From the NCBI GenBank assembly GCA_023420415.1, contig JAEZWF010000015.1, forward strand, positions 62,001 to 126,000: DNA of 64,000 bases. Reading direction: 5' to 3'. This DNA is from Actinomycetes bacterium. GTDB lineage: Bacteria; Actinomycetota; Actinomycetes; Actinomycetales; Dermatophilaceae. This document shows, in pieces, positions 26,710-42,674 of this stretch; the first letter of the stretch is position 1; each line of letters begins with the position of its first letter. The notes under the pieces were generated by a model, which was given only the letters and a program-made list of their open reading frames with translations, had not been told where the DNA came from and searched no databases. The translations under genes were made by a program, and so were the position numbers.

Positions 26710-27294
26710 TCAGCCTGCGAGGCGTGACCCCGCCGCGCCGCTGGCCTTGGCACGCAACGAGCGGCGGCGGTGCAGCAGCGCCTCGAGCGAGTGGTGGCGC
26801 GGCTCGTCTGCACCCAGCCGGCGCCGCAGCGCGGCGACCGTGGTGATGCGCCGCACCACCTGCGAGCTGAAGCCCAGCCGGGCGAAGAATCGGTTCGCAT
26901 CCCGGTGCTGCGCGGGCACATTGGTGCCGATCTGCTCGCAGCCGCGCGAGTCGGCATACAGGGTCACGGCCCCGAGCAGGTGCCGTGCGACCCCGTGCCG
27001 ACGCTGCTTCGGCGCCACGTAGAGCTGGTCGATGGTGACGCACGGGGCGTCGGTGAGCGAGGAGAACGGGCTGGTCGCGGCGACCGCAAAGCCCACCGGC
27101 TCCCCGTCGCTGGTGGCCAGGTAGGCGCGCACGTCGTCACGGTCGAGGGCGGCGGCGATCTTGCCCTCGGACGCGGCCCGCGCCACGACCTCCGGGCTGG
27201 CGCCGGTCTCGACGCGGGACGCCATCCAGAGCTCGGTGAACGATCGCTCCTCGTCCGCACCCACGCGGCGCACGGTGATCGCGGGACGGCTCAC
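26710..27294 (-). CDS. GNAT-family N-acetyltransferase
   Basis: 194 residues. TIDQLYVAPKQRRHGVARHL is the beta4-alpha3 acetyl-CoA binding loop (Q/R-x-x-G-x-A), and NVPAQHRDANRFFARLGFS is the motif B region. The C-terminal 40 residues are rich in Arg and Ala and outside the fold. The start GTG at 27294 has a perfect GGAGG with ideal spacing. It converges with the thioesterase; a GTATGCCG copy lies between them. Substrate unknown. The 190 bases upstream (27295-27484) hold nothing recognisable beyond its leader. Confidence 0.82.
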   Translation of the reverse strand: MSRPAITVRRVGADEERSFTELWMASRVETGASPEVVARAASEGKIAAALDRDDVRAYLATSDGEPVGFAVAATSPFSSLTDAPCVTIDQLYVAPKQRRHGVARHLLGAVTLYADSRGCEQIGTNVPAQHRDANRFFARLGFSSQVVRRITTVAALRRRLGADEPRHHSLEALLHRRRSLRAKASGAAGSRLAG

Positions 27295-27484
27295 GGCTTT
27301 CCTCCAACGTCGTCGGACCTGCTCCTGCCAGCACGGCTCCCCCGACCGCCGGACACTCCGCAGAGCACCCGAGCAAGGACTCTAGAACCATCAACTGTCC
27401 GGCGTGAAGTGAACCCCGAAATCGAGTCCGCGGACGGCTGTGGTTGCGTGCGAATGCCCCCGATGTCGCCGACTGCGCTGGGGG

Positions 27485-28015
27485 TCACAGGGGCCGCTCG
27501 AAGACGTAGTCGTCCTCGTAGGCGTCGCCGACGAGGAAGCGCTTGGTGCCGACCTTGGTGAAGCCGCTCTTGCCGTAGAACTTCTGCGCCCGCTCGTTGA
27601 GCTGGTTGACCCCGAGCCACGCGCCGGCTGCACCGCGCGCGGTGGCGGCCTCGATCGCGGCGGTCATGAGGGCGTGGCTCGCACCGGAGCCGTGGTGGCC
27701 GGGCAGCACGTAGATCTTGGAGAGCTCGGCCGTGGGCCGCAGCGTCAGCGCGGCGGCGACGTCGGCGTCGGTGGGCTCCCCCGCGACGAGCATGGCGTAG
27801 CCGAGGGGTGTGCCGTCCTCCTCGGCGAGGAAGAGGTCACGGTCGTCGTCCGCGAGGTATGCCGCGAAGCTGCCCTCGGACAGGACCGTCGCCACGAAGT
27901 GGTCGACCCGCTCCTGGGTCATGTGCGGCGGACAGGCGAGGGCAAAGGTGGCCGCGGCAACCTCGTGCAGGGCTGCCTCGTCACCCGGCTGGGCGCGGCG
28001 AACCGTTGCGGTCAT
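27485..28015 (-). CDS. GNAT-family N-acetyltransferase
   Basis: 176 residues. A complete GNAT fold: LSKIYVLPGHHGSGASHALM is the acetyl-CoA loop, GAWLGVNQLNERAQKFYGKS the motif B, and FTKVGTKRFLVGD the final strand. It resembles the RimI-like acetyltransferases that actinobacteria keep near pdtaR. Start ATG at 28015, 14 bases past the upstream regulator's stop, so the pair is probably one operon. Protein or small-molecule substrate unknown. Confidence 0.85.
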   Translation of the reverse strand: MTATVRRAQPGDEAALHEVAAATFALACPPHMTQERVDHFVATVLSEGSFAAYLADDDRDLFLAEEDGTPLGYAMLVAGEPTDADVAAALTLRPTAELSKIYVLPGHHGSGASHALMTAAIEAATARGAAGAWLGVNQLNERAQKFYGKSGFTKVGTKRFLVGDAYEDDYVFERPL

Positions 28016-28029
28016 CGCGACGGGTCCCG

Positions 28030-28668
28030 TCAGGACTTGTCCATGCCGGCGATGACCGCGTCTGCCACCTCACGCATGCCGAGCCGGCGGTCCATGGCGG
28101 TCTTCTGGATCCAGCGGAAGGCGTCGGCCTCGGAGAGCTTGAGCTTCTTCTGCAGGATGCCCTTGGCGCGGTCGACGGCCTTGCGGGTCTCGAGCCGCTC
28201 CCCCAAGTCGGCGATCTCCTGCTCCAGCGCCTTGACCTCGGTCCAGCGGTGCCGGGCGATGTCGATGGCCGGGGCGAGGTCGCTGGCCGTGAACGGCTTG
28301 ACGATGTAGGCCATGACGCCGGCGTCACGGGCGCGCTCGACGAGCTCGGTGTCGCTGAACGCGGTCAGCATGACGACGGGGCAGATCCGCGCCTCGCCGA
28401 TCTTCTCCGCGGCGGTGATGCCGTCCATGACGGGCATCTTGACGTCCATGATCACGAGGTCCGGCGTGAGCTCGGTCGCGAGCTCGACGGCCTGCTCGCC
28501 GTTGCTCGCCTGGCCCACGACCTCGTAGCCCGCCTCGGTCAGCATCTCGGCCAGGTCGAGGCGGATCAGCGCCTCGTCCTCGGCGACGAGGATGCGCAGG
28601 GCGGCGTCGCTGGTCTGGGGGGCCGCGGCGTCGGCCGACTGCTCGGGGGTGGTGTCCTGGGTGCTCAC
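28030..28668 (-). CDS. pdtaR: ANTAR-domain response regulator (PdtaR type)
   Basis: 212 residues. An N-terminal receiver domain (ILVAEDEALIRLDLAEML; phospho-acceptor Asp in LVIMDVKMPVMDG; Lys in AYIVKPFTASD) is followed by a coiled linker and an ANTAR RNA-binding domain (DRAKGILQKKLKLSEADAFR). ANTAR regulators bind paired hairpins in nascent RNA and block terminators. In mycobacteria PdtaR works with the histidine kinase PdtaS; no kinase is in this window. A 25-residue Ala/Gln/Asp-rich extension precedes the receiver. Start GTG at 28668. Confidence 0.93.
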   Translation of the reverse strand: MSTQDTTPEQSADAAAPQTSDAALRILVAEDEALIRLDLAEMLTEAGYEVVGQASNGEQAVELATELTPDLVIMDVKMPVMDGITAAEKIGEARICPVVMLTAFSDTELVERARDAGVMAYIVKPFTASDLAPAIDIARHRWTEVKALEQEIADLGERLETRKAVDRAKGILQKKLKLSEADAFRWIQKTAMDRRLGMREVADAVIAGMDKS

Positions 28669-28710
28669 AGGACAACCCTAAGGGACCACGTGTTTCGTCG
28701 GCGTTGCGTG

Positions 28711-29160
28711 TCAGGTGCAGCGCTTGCGGGCGCTCTCGGACCCGGCGAGCTCTGCCACGAGGCCGGCGATGACCGGCTTGGCCTCGGCGAGGCGCGGGTC
28801 GTCGACCGGGACACCCTCGAAGGTGACGGTCAGCGGTCCGTCGAACGTCTGGCTGCCGTCGTCATCGCTCACCCGGACACCGGCAGCCTTGAGGACGGCG
28901 AGGTCCGCGGCACCGAGCTGGCAGCCGATCTGCTCGCCGGGCTTGCTGCCGTTGGCCAGGACCACACCGTCCTCCTGGACGTTGAGAGTCTGGATGCGAC
29001 CGTCCTTGGCCGACACGTCCTGGATGGCGAGCGGGAAGCGCGCCTCGGGCGCTGCGGTCGTCGACGAGGTGGTCACGTCGGGGATGTCGGGTGCGTCGGC
29101 CGTGCACCCGGTCAGGGCGAGGACCACGACCGTTGCCACGCCCACGCCTACTCTGCGCAT
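28711..29160 (-). CDS. Hypothetical lipoprotein
   Basis: 149 residues. A lipoprotein signal is clear: MRRVGVGVATVVVLALTGC with the modified Cys at residue 19 (lipobox LTGC), so Lgt (36975-37916) and a signal peptidase II would process it. The mature part has a Thr/Ser-rich linker and a small domain (LNVQEDGVVLANGSKPGEQ) ending RKRCT. I recognise no family. The start ATG at 29160 has GGGGGA just upstream. It sits between tRNA-Leu and pdtaR. Confidence 0.75.
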   Translation of the reverse strand: MRRVGVGVATVVVLALTGCTADAPDIPDVTTSSTTAAPEARFPLAIQDVSAKDGRIQTLNVQEDGVVLANGSKPGEQIGCQLGAADLAVLKAAGVRVSDDDGSQTFDGPLTVTFEGVPVDDPRLAEAKPVIAGLVAELAGSESARKRCT

Positions 29161-29183
29161 GTGTCCCCCTGATGTCCCGTTGG

Positions 29184-29266
29184 TGCCGAAGGCGGGACTT
29201 GAACCCGCACGCCCTTTCGAGCAGAGCATTTTGAGTGCTCCGTGTCTGCCATTCCACCACTTCGGC
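29184..29266 (-). tRNA. tRNA-Leu (anticodon CAA)
   Basis: On the minus strand the acceptor arms are GCCGAAG and CTTCGGC. The anticodon arm is GAGCA-CTCAAAA-TGCTC with anticodon CAA (reads TTG), a long variable arm follows as expected for leucine, and the T-arm is GCGGG-TTCAAGT-CCCGC. The discriminator A is at 29184, and CCA appears encoded at 29181-29183. Confidence 0.96.
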
Positions 29267-29290
29267 GCGCCGAACTGCGTTCAGCGGCGC
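29267..29290 (-). terminator. Weak hairpin between pyk and tRNA-Leu
   Basis: GCGCCG (29267-29272) pairs with CGGCGC (29285-29290); an inner GAAC/GTTC pair can extend it. It lies about 40 bases after the pyk stop and directly before the tRNA. No U-tract is seen. Confidence 0.3.
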
Positions 29291-29329
29291 GGACAGCATA
29301 CAAAGGCTGCGTGGCGCCACCTAAAAGCC

Positions 29330-30784
29330 TCAGAGCTCGGTGAGGTCCTGGTATGCCGGTGCGACGCCGTTGATGGCATCGCCCATCTTGTGCACCCGCA
29401 GGGCGTTGGTGGAGCCGGGGATCCCGGGAGGCGACCCGGCGACGATGACGACGATGTCGCCCTCCTCGACGCGGCCGGAGGTCAGCAGGGAGCGGTCGAC
29501 CTGCAGCGCCATCTGGTCGGTGTGCCGGGCCATGGGGACGAGGTAGGTCTCGATGCCCCACGCCACGGCCAGCTTGGACCGGGTGTGCTGCTCTGGCGTG
29601 AAGGCGAGCATGGGGATGCGCGGCCGGATGCGTGACATGCGGCGGGCGGTGTCACCGGACTGGGTGAAGACGATGAGGAACTTGGCCCCGAGCAGGTCGC
29701 CGATCTCGACCGCTGCCTTGGAGACCGCACCGCCCATGGTGTGCGGCTGGGTGCCGAGCGGCGGGATGCGCTCGAGACCGTGCTCCTCGGTGCTCTCGAT
29801 GATGCGGGCCATCGTCTCGACGGCCTGGATCGGGTAGGCCCCGACACTGGTCTCGCCGGACAGCATGATCGCGTCGGCGCCGTCGAGGACGGCGTTCGCC
29901 GCGTCGGACGCCTCGGCGCGGGTGGGGCGCGGGTTCTCGATCATCGACTCGAGCACCTGCGTGGCGACGATGACCGGCTTGGCCTGGCGGCGCGCGATCT
30001 CGATCGCTTCCTTCTGCACGATCGGCACGTCCTCGAGCGGCAGCTCCACCCCGAGGTCGCCTCGGGCGACCATGACGCCGTCGAAGGCGGCGATGATCTC
30101 GGCGAGGTTCTCCACCGCCTGGGGCTTCTCGATCTTCGCGATGACCGGCAGGCGCACGCCCACCTCGTCCATCACGGCATACACGTCCTCGAGGTCCTTG
30201 GCCGAGCGCACGAACGACAACGCGATCATGTCGGCGCGCAGGCGCAGCGCCCAGCGCAGGTCCTCCTTGTCCTTCTCGGACAGGGCGGGGACGGAGACGG
30301 CGACGCCAGGCAGGTTGATGCCCTTGTTGTTGGAGACGGTGCCGCCGACGGTGACCTTGCAGACGACGTCGGTGTCGCTCACGTCGGTGGCCTGCAGCGC
30401 CACCTTGCCGTCGTCGACGAGCAGCACGTCGCCGGCCTCGACGTCGCCCGGCAGCCCCTTGTAGGTCGTGCCCACCTCGTCCTGGTCGCCCTGGATGTCG
30501 CGCGTGGTGATGGTGAACGTGTCACCGGTGGCGAGCTTGACCGGCCCCTCGGCGAAGCGGCCGGTGCGGATCTTGGGCCCCTGCAGGTCGACGAGGACAC
30601 CGACCGCACGGCCGCTCTCGTCGCTGGCCCTGCGGATCTCGTGGTAGATCTTCTCGTGGTCGGCGTACTCGCCGTGGGAGAGGTTGAGGCGGGCGACATC
30701 CATGCCCGCGTCGACGAGCTCCCGGATCTTCTCAGGGGTGGAAACCGCGGGGCCGAGGGTGCACACGATCTTGGCTCGACGCAT
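29330..30784 (-). CDS. pyk: Pyruvate kinase
   Basis: 484 residues; the last step of glycolysis, phosphoenolpyruvate plus ADP to pyruvate plus ATP. RRAKIVCTLGPAVST and MDVARLNLSHGEY form the N-terminal substrate/ATP site, VIAKIEKPQAVENL holds the catalytic Lys, MVARGDLGVELPLE binds the metal, and ATQVLESMIENPRPTRAE is the family signature. The C-terminal third is the allosteric domain. Length is normal for class II bacterial enzymes. Start ATG at 30784. A CRP-like palindrome 33-46 bases upstream suggests carbon-responsive control. Confidence 0.97.
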   Translation of the reverse strand: MRRAKIVCTLGPAVSTPEKIRELVDAGMDVARLNLSHGEYADHEKIYHEIRRASDESGRAVGVLVDLQGPKIRTGRFAEGPVKLATGDTFTITTRDIQGDQDEVGTTYKGLPGDVEAGDVLLVDDGKVALQATDVSDTDVVCKVTVGGTVSNNKGINLPGVAVSVPALSEKDKEDLRWALRLRADMIALSFVRSAKDLEDVYAVMDEVGVRLPVIAKIEKPQAVENLAEIIAAFDGVMVARGDLGVELPLEDVPIVQKEAIEIARRQAKPVIVATQVLESMIENPRPTRAEASDAANAVLDGADAIMLSGETSVGAYPIQAVETMARIIESTEEHGLERIPPLGTQPHTMGGAVSKAAVEIGDLLGAKFLIVFTQSGDTARRMSRIRPRIPMLAFTPEQHTRSKLAVAWGIETYLVPMARHTDQMALQVDRSLLTSGRVEEGDIVVIVAGSPPGIPGSTNALRVHKMGDAINGVAPAYQDLTEL

Positions 30785-30816
30785 GCCTCGACCCTATCGG
30801 CCCGGGTGCGCCGAAC

Positions 30817-30830
30817 GTGACCGCGGTCAC
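30817..30830 (-). promoter_or_regulatory. CRP/GlxR-like operator before pyk
   Basis: GTGACCGCGGTCAC is a perfect 14-base palindrome, and CGTGA-N6-TCACT fits the TGTGA-N6-TCACA pattern of cAMP receptor proteins. It lies between the gltD stop (30847) and the pyk start (30784). No binding evidence is available from sequence alone. Confidence 0.5.
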
Positions 30831-30846
30831 TCCCCGGACAGGGCGC

Positions 30847-36838
<5,992 letters not shown>

Positions 36839-36875
36839 GAAGGGTCACCGTCCTTGGGGGTCAGGGCGTCGTGAA

Positions 36876-36891
36876 CCCCCTGCGGAGGGGG
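36876..36891 (-). other. Hairpin in the gltB leader
   Basis: CCCCCT (36876-36881) pairs with AGGGGG (36886-36891) around GCGG, 38 bases before the gltB start. It could affect gltB translation or end lgt transcription read from the right. Otherwise the 136-base gap shows nothing recognisable. Confidence 0.3.
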
Positions 36892-36974
36892 CTCACCGGT
36901 CACGCGTGGACGGCCTTGGCCACGGCTGGAGGCAGGATAGCCCCCGGGTTCCCCATTCCGCTATGTGAGCCGAG

Positions 36975-37916
36975 TCATTCCGTATGCTGAGACCTGGCCT
37001 CGGGCGTCGCGGTCTCCTCGGCGGGTGGCCGGCTCTCCTCGCGGGGTGTGCTGCGGGGGGTGTGCGGGTAGCGGCGACACCACCAGATGATGGCCAGGCC
37101 CAGGACGAACACGACGATGCTGGTCCACACGTTGAGCCGCTGGCCGAGGATCAGCTCGGCGTCGTCCGTGCGCATCCGCTCCACGACGACGCGCCCGATC
37201 GGGTAGCCGGCGACGTAGAGGCCGAGCACCTGACCGCGGTGCAGCCGGAAGCGTCGGTCGACCAGCACCAGCACCAGCGCCAGCAGCAGCAGGAAGATCG
37301 ACTCGTAGAGAAAGGTCGGCTGGTAGACGCCCTGCACCGTCGAGCTGGTGCCCTCACAGGTGACGGCCCTGCCGAGCGACTCGTCCCAGCAGTGGATCTG
37401 CAGACCCCACGGCAGGTCCGTCGGCCGGCCGTAGAGCTCGTTGTTGAACCAGTTGCCCCAGCGCCCGATCGCGTGCGCCACGGCCACGCCAGGCACCGCC
37501 GCGTCGGCGAAGTCCAGGAACGACACGCCTTGGCGCCGGGCCCCGATCCAGGCACCGAGGGCGCCCAGGGCGATGGCGCCCCAGATGCCGAGGCCGCCCT
37601 GCCAGATGTAGAGCGCGTGGACCGGGTTGCCGTTCTCGCCCCAGTAGGGCTCCGGCGTGGTGATGACGTGGTAGATGCGCCCGCCCACGATCCCGAAGGG
37701 GACGGCCCAGGCCGAGATGTCGAGCGCCTTCTCCGGGGGGTAGCCGCGGTCGGCCAGGCGCCGGCTCGTGATCCAGACCGCGACCCCGATGCCCACGAGA
37801 ATGCACAGGGCGTACGCACGCAGGGGGAACGGCCCCAGGTGCCACACCCCGGTCGTGGGGCTCGGGATCACGGCCGGGAGGCCCAGCGCCGAGGAGGTCA
37901 CTGCATCTGATGTCAC
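36975..37916 (-). CDS. lgt: Prolipoprotein diacylglyceryl transferase
   Basis: 313 residues, about seven membrane segments. GGRIYHVITTPEPYW and HAIGRWGNWFNNELYGRPTD are the Lgt signatures (His and the Arg-Asn core); QPTFLYESI is the later conserved motif. It attaches diacylglycerol to the lipobox Cys of lipoproteins such as the one at 28711-29160. The start GTG at 37916 overlaps the upstream stop as GTGA; a second GTG at 37901 is possible. A Glu/Pro/Thr-rich tail of about 25 residues ends the protein. Confidence 0.95.
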   Translation of the reverse strand: MTSDAVTSSALGLPAVIPSPTTGVWHLGPFPLRAYALCILVGIGVAVWITSRRLADRGYPPEKALDISAWAVPFGIVGGRIYHVITTPEPYWGENGNPVHALYIWQGGLGIWGAIALGALGAWIGARRQGVSFLDFADAAVPGVAVAHAIGRWGNWFNNELYGRPTDLPWGLQIHCWDESLGRAVTCEGTSSTVQGVYQPTFLYESIFLLLLALVLVLVDRRFRLHRGQVLGLYVAGYPIGRVVVERMRTDDAELILGQRLNVWTSIVVFVLGLAIIWWCRRYPHTPRSTPREESRPPAEETATPEARSQHTE

Positions 37917-38701
37917 TTCGTGGCGGCCTTGACCTGGTCGGCGAGGGTCTGCTGGGTCAGGCCCTGCAGGTTGACGTCCTTGCCGTTCAGCCGGATCGTC
38001 GGGGTGCCCTGCACCTTGTCCTTCTCCGACTGGGCCTGCACCGACTCGACGTAGGCGTTGTAGGTGCGGTCGTCGTAGCACTTCTCCCAGATCGTCATGG
38101 CCGCACCGCTGATGCCCGCGGTCTTCGCGAACTGCTTCAGCTGGTCGTCGGTGTAGCCCGTGCCCTCCTGGGCGGGCTGGCCCTGGAAGACGGCGGTCTT
38201 GTACTGGAGGAACTTGTCCGCGTCAGCAGCGCAGGCGGCGGCGTTGGCGGCGCGGTTCGAGGAGTCGTTGCGCAGGTTCTTGTCGAGGAACGTCAGCGTG
38301 TGGGCGACGAGCTTGACCTGGTTCGCCTCGACCATGTCCTTGATCTGGATGCCGAAGATGGACTCGAACTGGCCGCAGACCGGGCACTGGAAGTCCTCGT
38401 AGAGGTCGAGCGTCGGCGCGCTCGCCGGGGCGTCGGGGTTGACGACGAGTCCCGCACCCATCGCACTGACGCCCTTGGGCAGGCTCCCGCCCTTGGCGGC
38501 GCTGGAACCGCCGCTCGCCGTGTCGTTGCCGGAGTCCTTGCCGCCGAAGGCGATCGCGCCGACGACGCCACCGATGATGACGAGGACGGCCACGGCTGCC
38601 ACCACGATCTTGGTGGTGGTGCCCCGGCGCTCCTGGGCCCGGGCTGCCTCGATCTTGGCCCTGCGGTCTGCCGCCTTGCGGTCGGCGTTGGCCTTGCTCA
38701 T
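37913..38701 (-). CDS. Membrane-anchored DsbA-like thioredoxin-fold protein
   Basis: 262 residues. A basic cytoplasmic start (KANADRKAADRRAKIEAARA) is followed by one membrane helix (residues about 31-52), a Gly/Ser linker and a thioredoxin-4 (DsbA-like) domain with the active site CPVC in DLYEDFQCPVCGQFES. GTPTIRLNG provides the cis-Pro. Such proteins oxidise or isomerise disulfides outside the cell membrane. It is translationally coupled to lgt (GTGA). The arrangement trpA, DsbA-like, lgt is common in actinobacteria. Start ATG at 38701. The 118-base gap to trpA shows no clear terminator. Confidence 0.9.
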   Translation of the reverse strand: MSKANADRKAADRRAKIEAARAQERRGTTTKIVVAAVAVLVIIGGVVGAIAFGGKDSGNDTASGGSSAAKGGSLPKGVSAMGAGLVVNPDAPASAPTLDLYEDFQCPVCGQFESIFGIQIKDMVEANQVKLVAHTLTFLDKNLRNDSSNRAANAAACAADADKFLQYKTAVFQGQPAQEGTGYTDDQLKQFAKTAGISGAAMTIWEKCYDDRTYNAYVESVQAQSEKDKVQGTPTIRLNGKDVNLQGLTQQTLADQVKAATK

Positions 38702-38819
38702 GCGGTGTTCGTTCCTTTGCGTCAGGCGGCGGATCGGGTCGTGGGCACCGCTGCGCCGGCGGGGCCGCGGTGCTCCAGTGAGTACTGCGTCCGGGCTCGC
38801 CGGATGGTTCCCATCGGTC

Positions 38820-39643
38820 TCAGCGGCCCTGGCGGACGCCGTCGGCGAGCTCGGACACCAGGGAGCGCAGCGAGTCCAGGCCGGCCTCCTCGTCGGTCGC
38901 CTCGGTGAGGCGCCGCACGAGGGCGGACCCCACGATCACCCCGTCGGCGTATGCCGCGATCTCGGCTGCCTGCGCGCCTCCCGACACCCCGACGCCTACG
39001 CACACGGGCAGGTCGGTGACGGCCTTGGTGCGCTCGACGACCACCTGGGCGGCGTCGCCCATCGAGTCGCGGACACCGGTCACGCCCATGTGCGACACGG
39101 CATACACGAAACCGCGGCACTGCCTCGTCACGGCCGCGAGCCGCTGGTCGGTGGAGCTCGGTGCGACCAGGAAGACCCGGTCGAGACCGCTCTCGTCGCT
39201 GGCCGTGATCCAGTCGGCGGCCTCGTCAGGGATGAGGTCCGGGGTGATGAGCCCCGCCCCGCCCGCCTCGGCGAGGTCACGGGCGAACTGCTGCGTGCCG
39301 TGGCGCAGCACGAGGTTCCAGTAGGTCATGACCAGCGGCGGTGCCCCCGCGTCGCGGACGGCGCGGGTGGCGGTGAAGACGTCACGGACGCGGACCCCGC
39401 GCTGGAGGGCCTGGTCCGCGGCATACGCGACGGTCGGGCCGTCCATGACGGGGTCGGAGTAGGGGATGCCGACCTCGACGATGTCGGCGCCGGCCTCGAC
39501 CATCGCCACCATGGCGCGCACCGAGCCCTCGACGGACGGGAACCCCACGGGCAGGTAGCAGACGAGGGCGGCGCGACCCTCCTCGCGGCAGCGGGCGAAC
39601 ACCGACTCGACGCCCCGTCCCGTGGTGACGTCGGCGTCGGCCG

Positions 39644-39647
<4 letters not shown>
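38820..39647 (-). CDS. trpA: Tryptophan synthase alpha chain
   Basis: 275 residues; a TIM barrel that cleaves indole-3-glycerol phosphate and passes indole to TrpB. VEVGIPYSDPVMDGP holds the catalytic Glu and Asp, and VCVGVGVSGGAQAAEIA and YADGVIVGSALVRRL form the phosphate site. Start GTG at 39647, overlapping trpB as GTGA. Three GTATGCCG words lie in this gene (38949, 39098, 39419), the densest coding cluster in the window. Confidence 0.97.
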
Positions 39648-40907
<1,260 letters not shown>

Positions 40908-40915
<8 letters not shown>

Positions 40916-41705
40916 GGGTCACCGCGCCGACGCTGACGATGTCCTGCGCCGCGCGGCGCGGGTCCGCGCCCCGCACCAGGGCCTCACCGACGAGGACCGC
41001 GTCGGCGCCCTCGGAGTGGAACCGGGCGGCGTCGTCGGGGCCGGACACCCCGGACTCGGCCACCAGGACGACGCCGTCGGGCACGAGAGGGGCGAGCCGA
41101 CCGAAGGTGTCCGGGTCGACGTCGAGGGTCTTGAGGTTGCGGGCGTTGACGCCGATGACGGTGGCGCCGGCGTCAACCGCACGACGGGTCTCCTCCTCGT
41201 CGTGCACCTCGACGAGCGGAGTCATCCCGAGCTCGCGGGCCAGGGCGTGCATCCGCTCCAGGGTGGGCTGCTCGAGGGAGGCGACGATGAGCAGGATGAT
41301 GTCGGCGCCGTGGGCGCGTGCCTCGTGCAGCTGATAGTCGGTGACCATGAAGTCCTTGCGCAGCAAGGGAATCCGCACAGCGGCACGAACGGCGTCGAGG
41401 TCGTCGAGCGAACCGTTGAAGCGGCGCCGCTCGGTCAGGACGCTCACCGCGGTGGCGCCGCCCGCGGCATACTCGCCCGCCAGGGACGCGGGGTCGGCGA
41501 TGTCGGCGAGGGCCCCCTTGCTGGGGCTGGACCGCTTGACCTCCGCGATGAGTGACAGGCCGGGCTGCCGGAGGGCGGCCTCGGCGTCCAGCGCCGGTGG
41601 CGCCGCGGCGGCGCGCTGGCTGATGACGTCGAACGGCACGGCGGACTCACGCACAGCGAGGTCCTCACGCACCCCCGCGACGATCTGCTCGAGGACGGTG
41701 CTCAT
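40908..41705 (-). CDS. trpC: Indole-3-glycerol-phosphate synthase
   Basis: 265 residues, TIM barrel. LIAEVKRSSPSKGALADI holds the catalytic Glu and Lys; LLRKDFMVTDYQLHEARA the second catalytic Lys; and VIGVNARNLKTLDVD the later conserved loop. It closes the indole ring from CdRP. Start ATG at 41705, just after the stop of the small membrane protein. No trpD, trpF or trpG lies in the window, as in many actinobacteria that scatter these genes. Confidence 0.97.
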
Positions 41706-41708
41706 GGA

Positions 41709-41966
41709 CTACTTGACGCCGACCTCGGGCCTGGCCGTGTCGGGGGCGTCCGGGCCGTCGTGGGCCACCGCGCCGTAGCCGGCCATGTTGAGCAGCTTCC
41801 AGGCCACGGCACCGATGACACAGATCACCGCCCCCACGACGAACCAGAAGACGCTGGGGAAGATCACGGCCAGCGACATGACCAGCGAGCCGAACAGGAT
41901 GACGGCGACACCGGTCCAGGCGGCGACGCTGTGCCCGTGGTCTTCGTGGATGTCGTGCTCTGCCAT
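41709..41966 (-). CDS. HGxxPAAW-type small membrane protein
   Basis: 85 residues. The motif HGHSVAAW at residues 10-17 matches the HGxxPAAW family (Val instead of Pro). Two membrane helices follow (TGVAVILFGSLVMSLAVIF and FWFVVGAVICVIGAVAW). The family sits almost always between the trpE-associated membrane protein and trpC in actinobacteria. Its function is unknown. Start ATG at 41966. Confidence 0.88.
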   Translation of the reverse strand: MAEHDIHEDHGHSVAAWTGVAVILFGSLVMSLAVIFPSVFWFVVGAVICVIGAVAWKLLNMAGYGAVAHDGPDAPDTARPEVGVK

Positions 41967-42014
41967 GGCGTGCCGGCTCCTGCTCGTGGTGGGTGGGACG
42001 TTGGGGCCATTGTG

Positions 42015-42674
42015 TCAGGTGCGGCCGGGGTCGTCGCGCACGGTCTCACCGGACGAAGGTTGGTCGGGCCCAGGCTGGTCGGGCGCGGTGTCCTCGGCGA
42101 CCGTCGGGTCGTCGCCCTCGTCGAGCCGGTCCCAGTCCGAGCCCACGCGCTGGCCGCGCGGCCCCGTGGTCGTCGAGCCGGTTTCGTAGCGCGCGCCGAG
42201 CCCTTGCCACCGCGAGGCGCCGGCCAGGCCGCCGACCGCAGCCAGCAACAGCAGCACACAGGCGGCGAGCCCCAGCCATGGCCACACGGTGGCGCTGGCA
42301 TGCGTCTCGACCGTGCCGGTGCGGCCCGCCTGCTTGGCGGCGACCCCACCGAGCAGGCCACTGGGGTCGCGCAGCACGCGCAGCACGGCATACCCCTCCG
42401 CGAGGACGGCCAGGGCGAGGAGGACCAGCGCGACGCGGCGCATGAGGGCACCACTGGTGGTGCTGGCGATGGCCGCCGCCGCGGCCACCAGCGCCACCCC
42501 GACCAGGCCGGCCGCGACCTCGGTGCCGGTCGCGGCGATGCGGCTCGCGCCGAGCACCGGGTCGTTGACGGTGCCACTGACCCAGGTCTGGCGGCCGCCC
42601 GCGATCAGGACGAGCGCGGCGAGGACCGCGACGATGACGACGAACGCCTTGCCGGTGGGACGCAGCCGGCTCAC
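42015..42674 (-). CDS. TIGR02234-type tryptophan-cluster membrane protein
   Basis: 219 residues with four membrane helices and the conserved GGRQTWVSGTV after the first helix; a Pro/Asp-rich cytoplasmic tail follows. This is the membrane protein that accompanies trp genes in actinobacteria (TIGR02234). Its role, perhaps in transport or quality control, is not established. Start GTG at 42674, overlapping trpE as GTGA. Confidence 0.9.
   Translation of the reverse strand: MSRLRPTGKAFVVIVAVLAALVLIAGGRQTWVSGTVNDPVLGASRIAATGTEVAAGLVGVALVAAAAAIASTTSGALMRRVALVLLALAVLAEGYAVLRVLRDPSGLLGGVAAKQAGRTGTVETHASATVWPWLGLAACVLLLLAAVGGLAGASRWQGLGARYETGSTTTGPRGQRVGSDWDRLDEGDDPTVAEDTAPDQPGPDQPSSGETVRDDPGRT

Noticed and set aside
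36839..36974. Riboswitch in the gltB leader
   Set aside because: Only one short hairpin is present; no known aptamer pattern was recognised.
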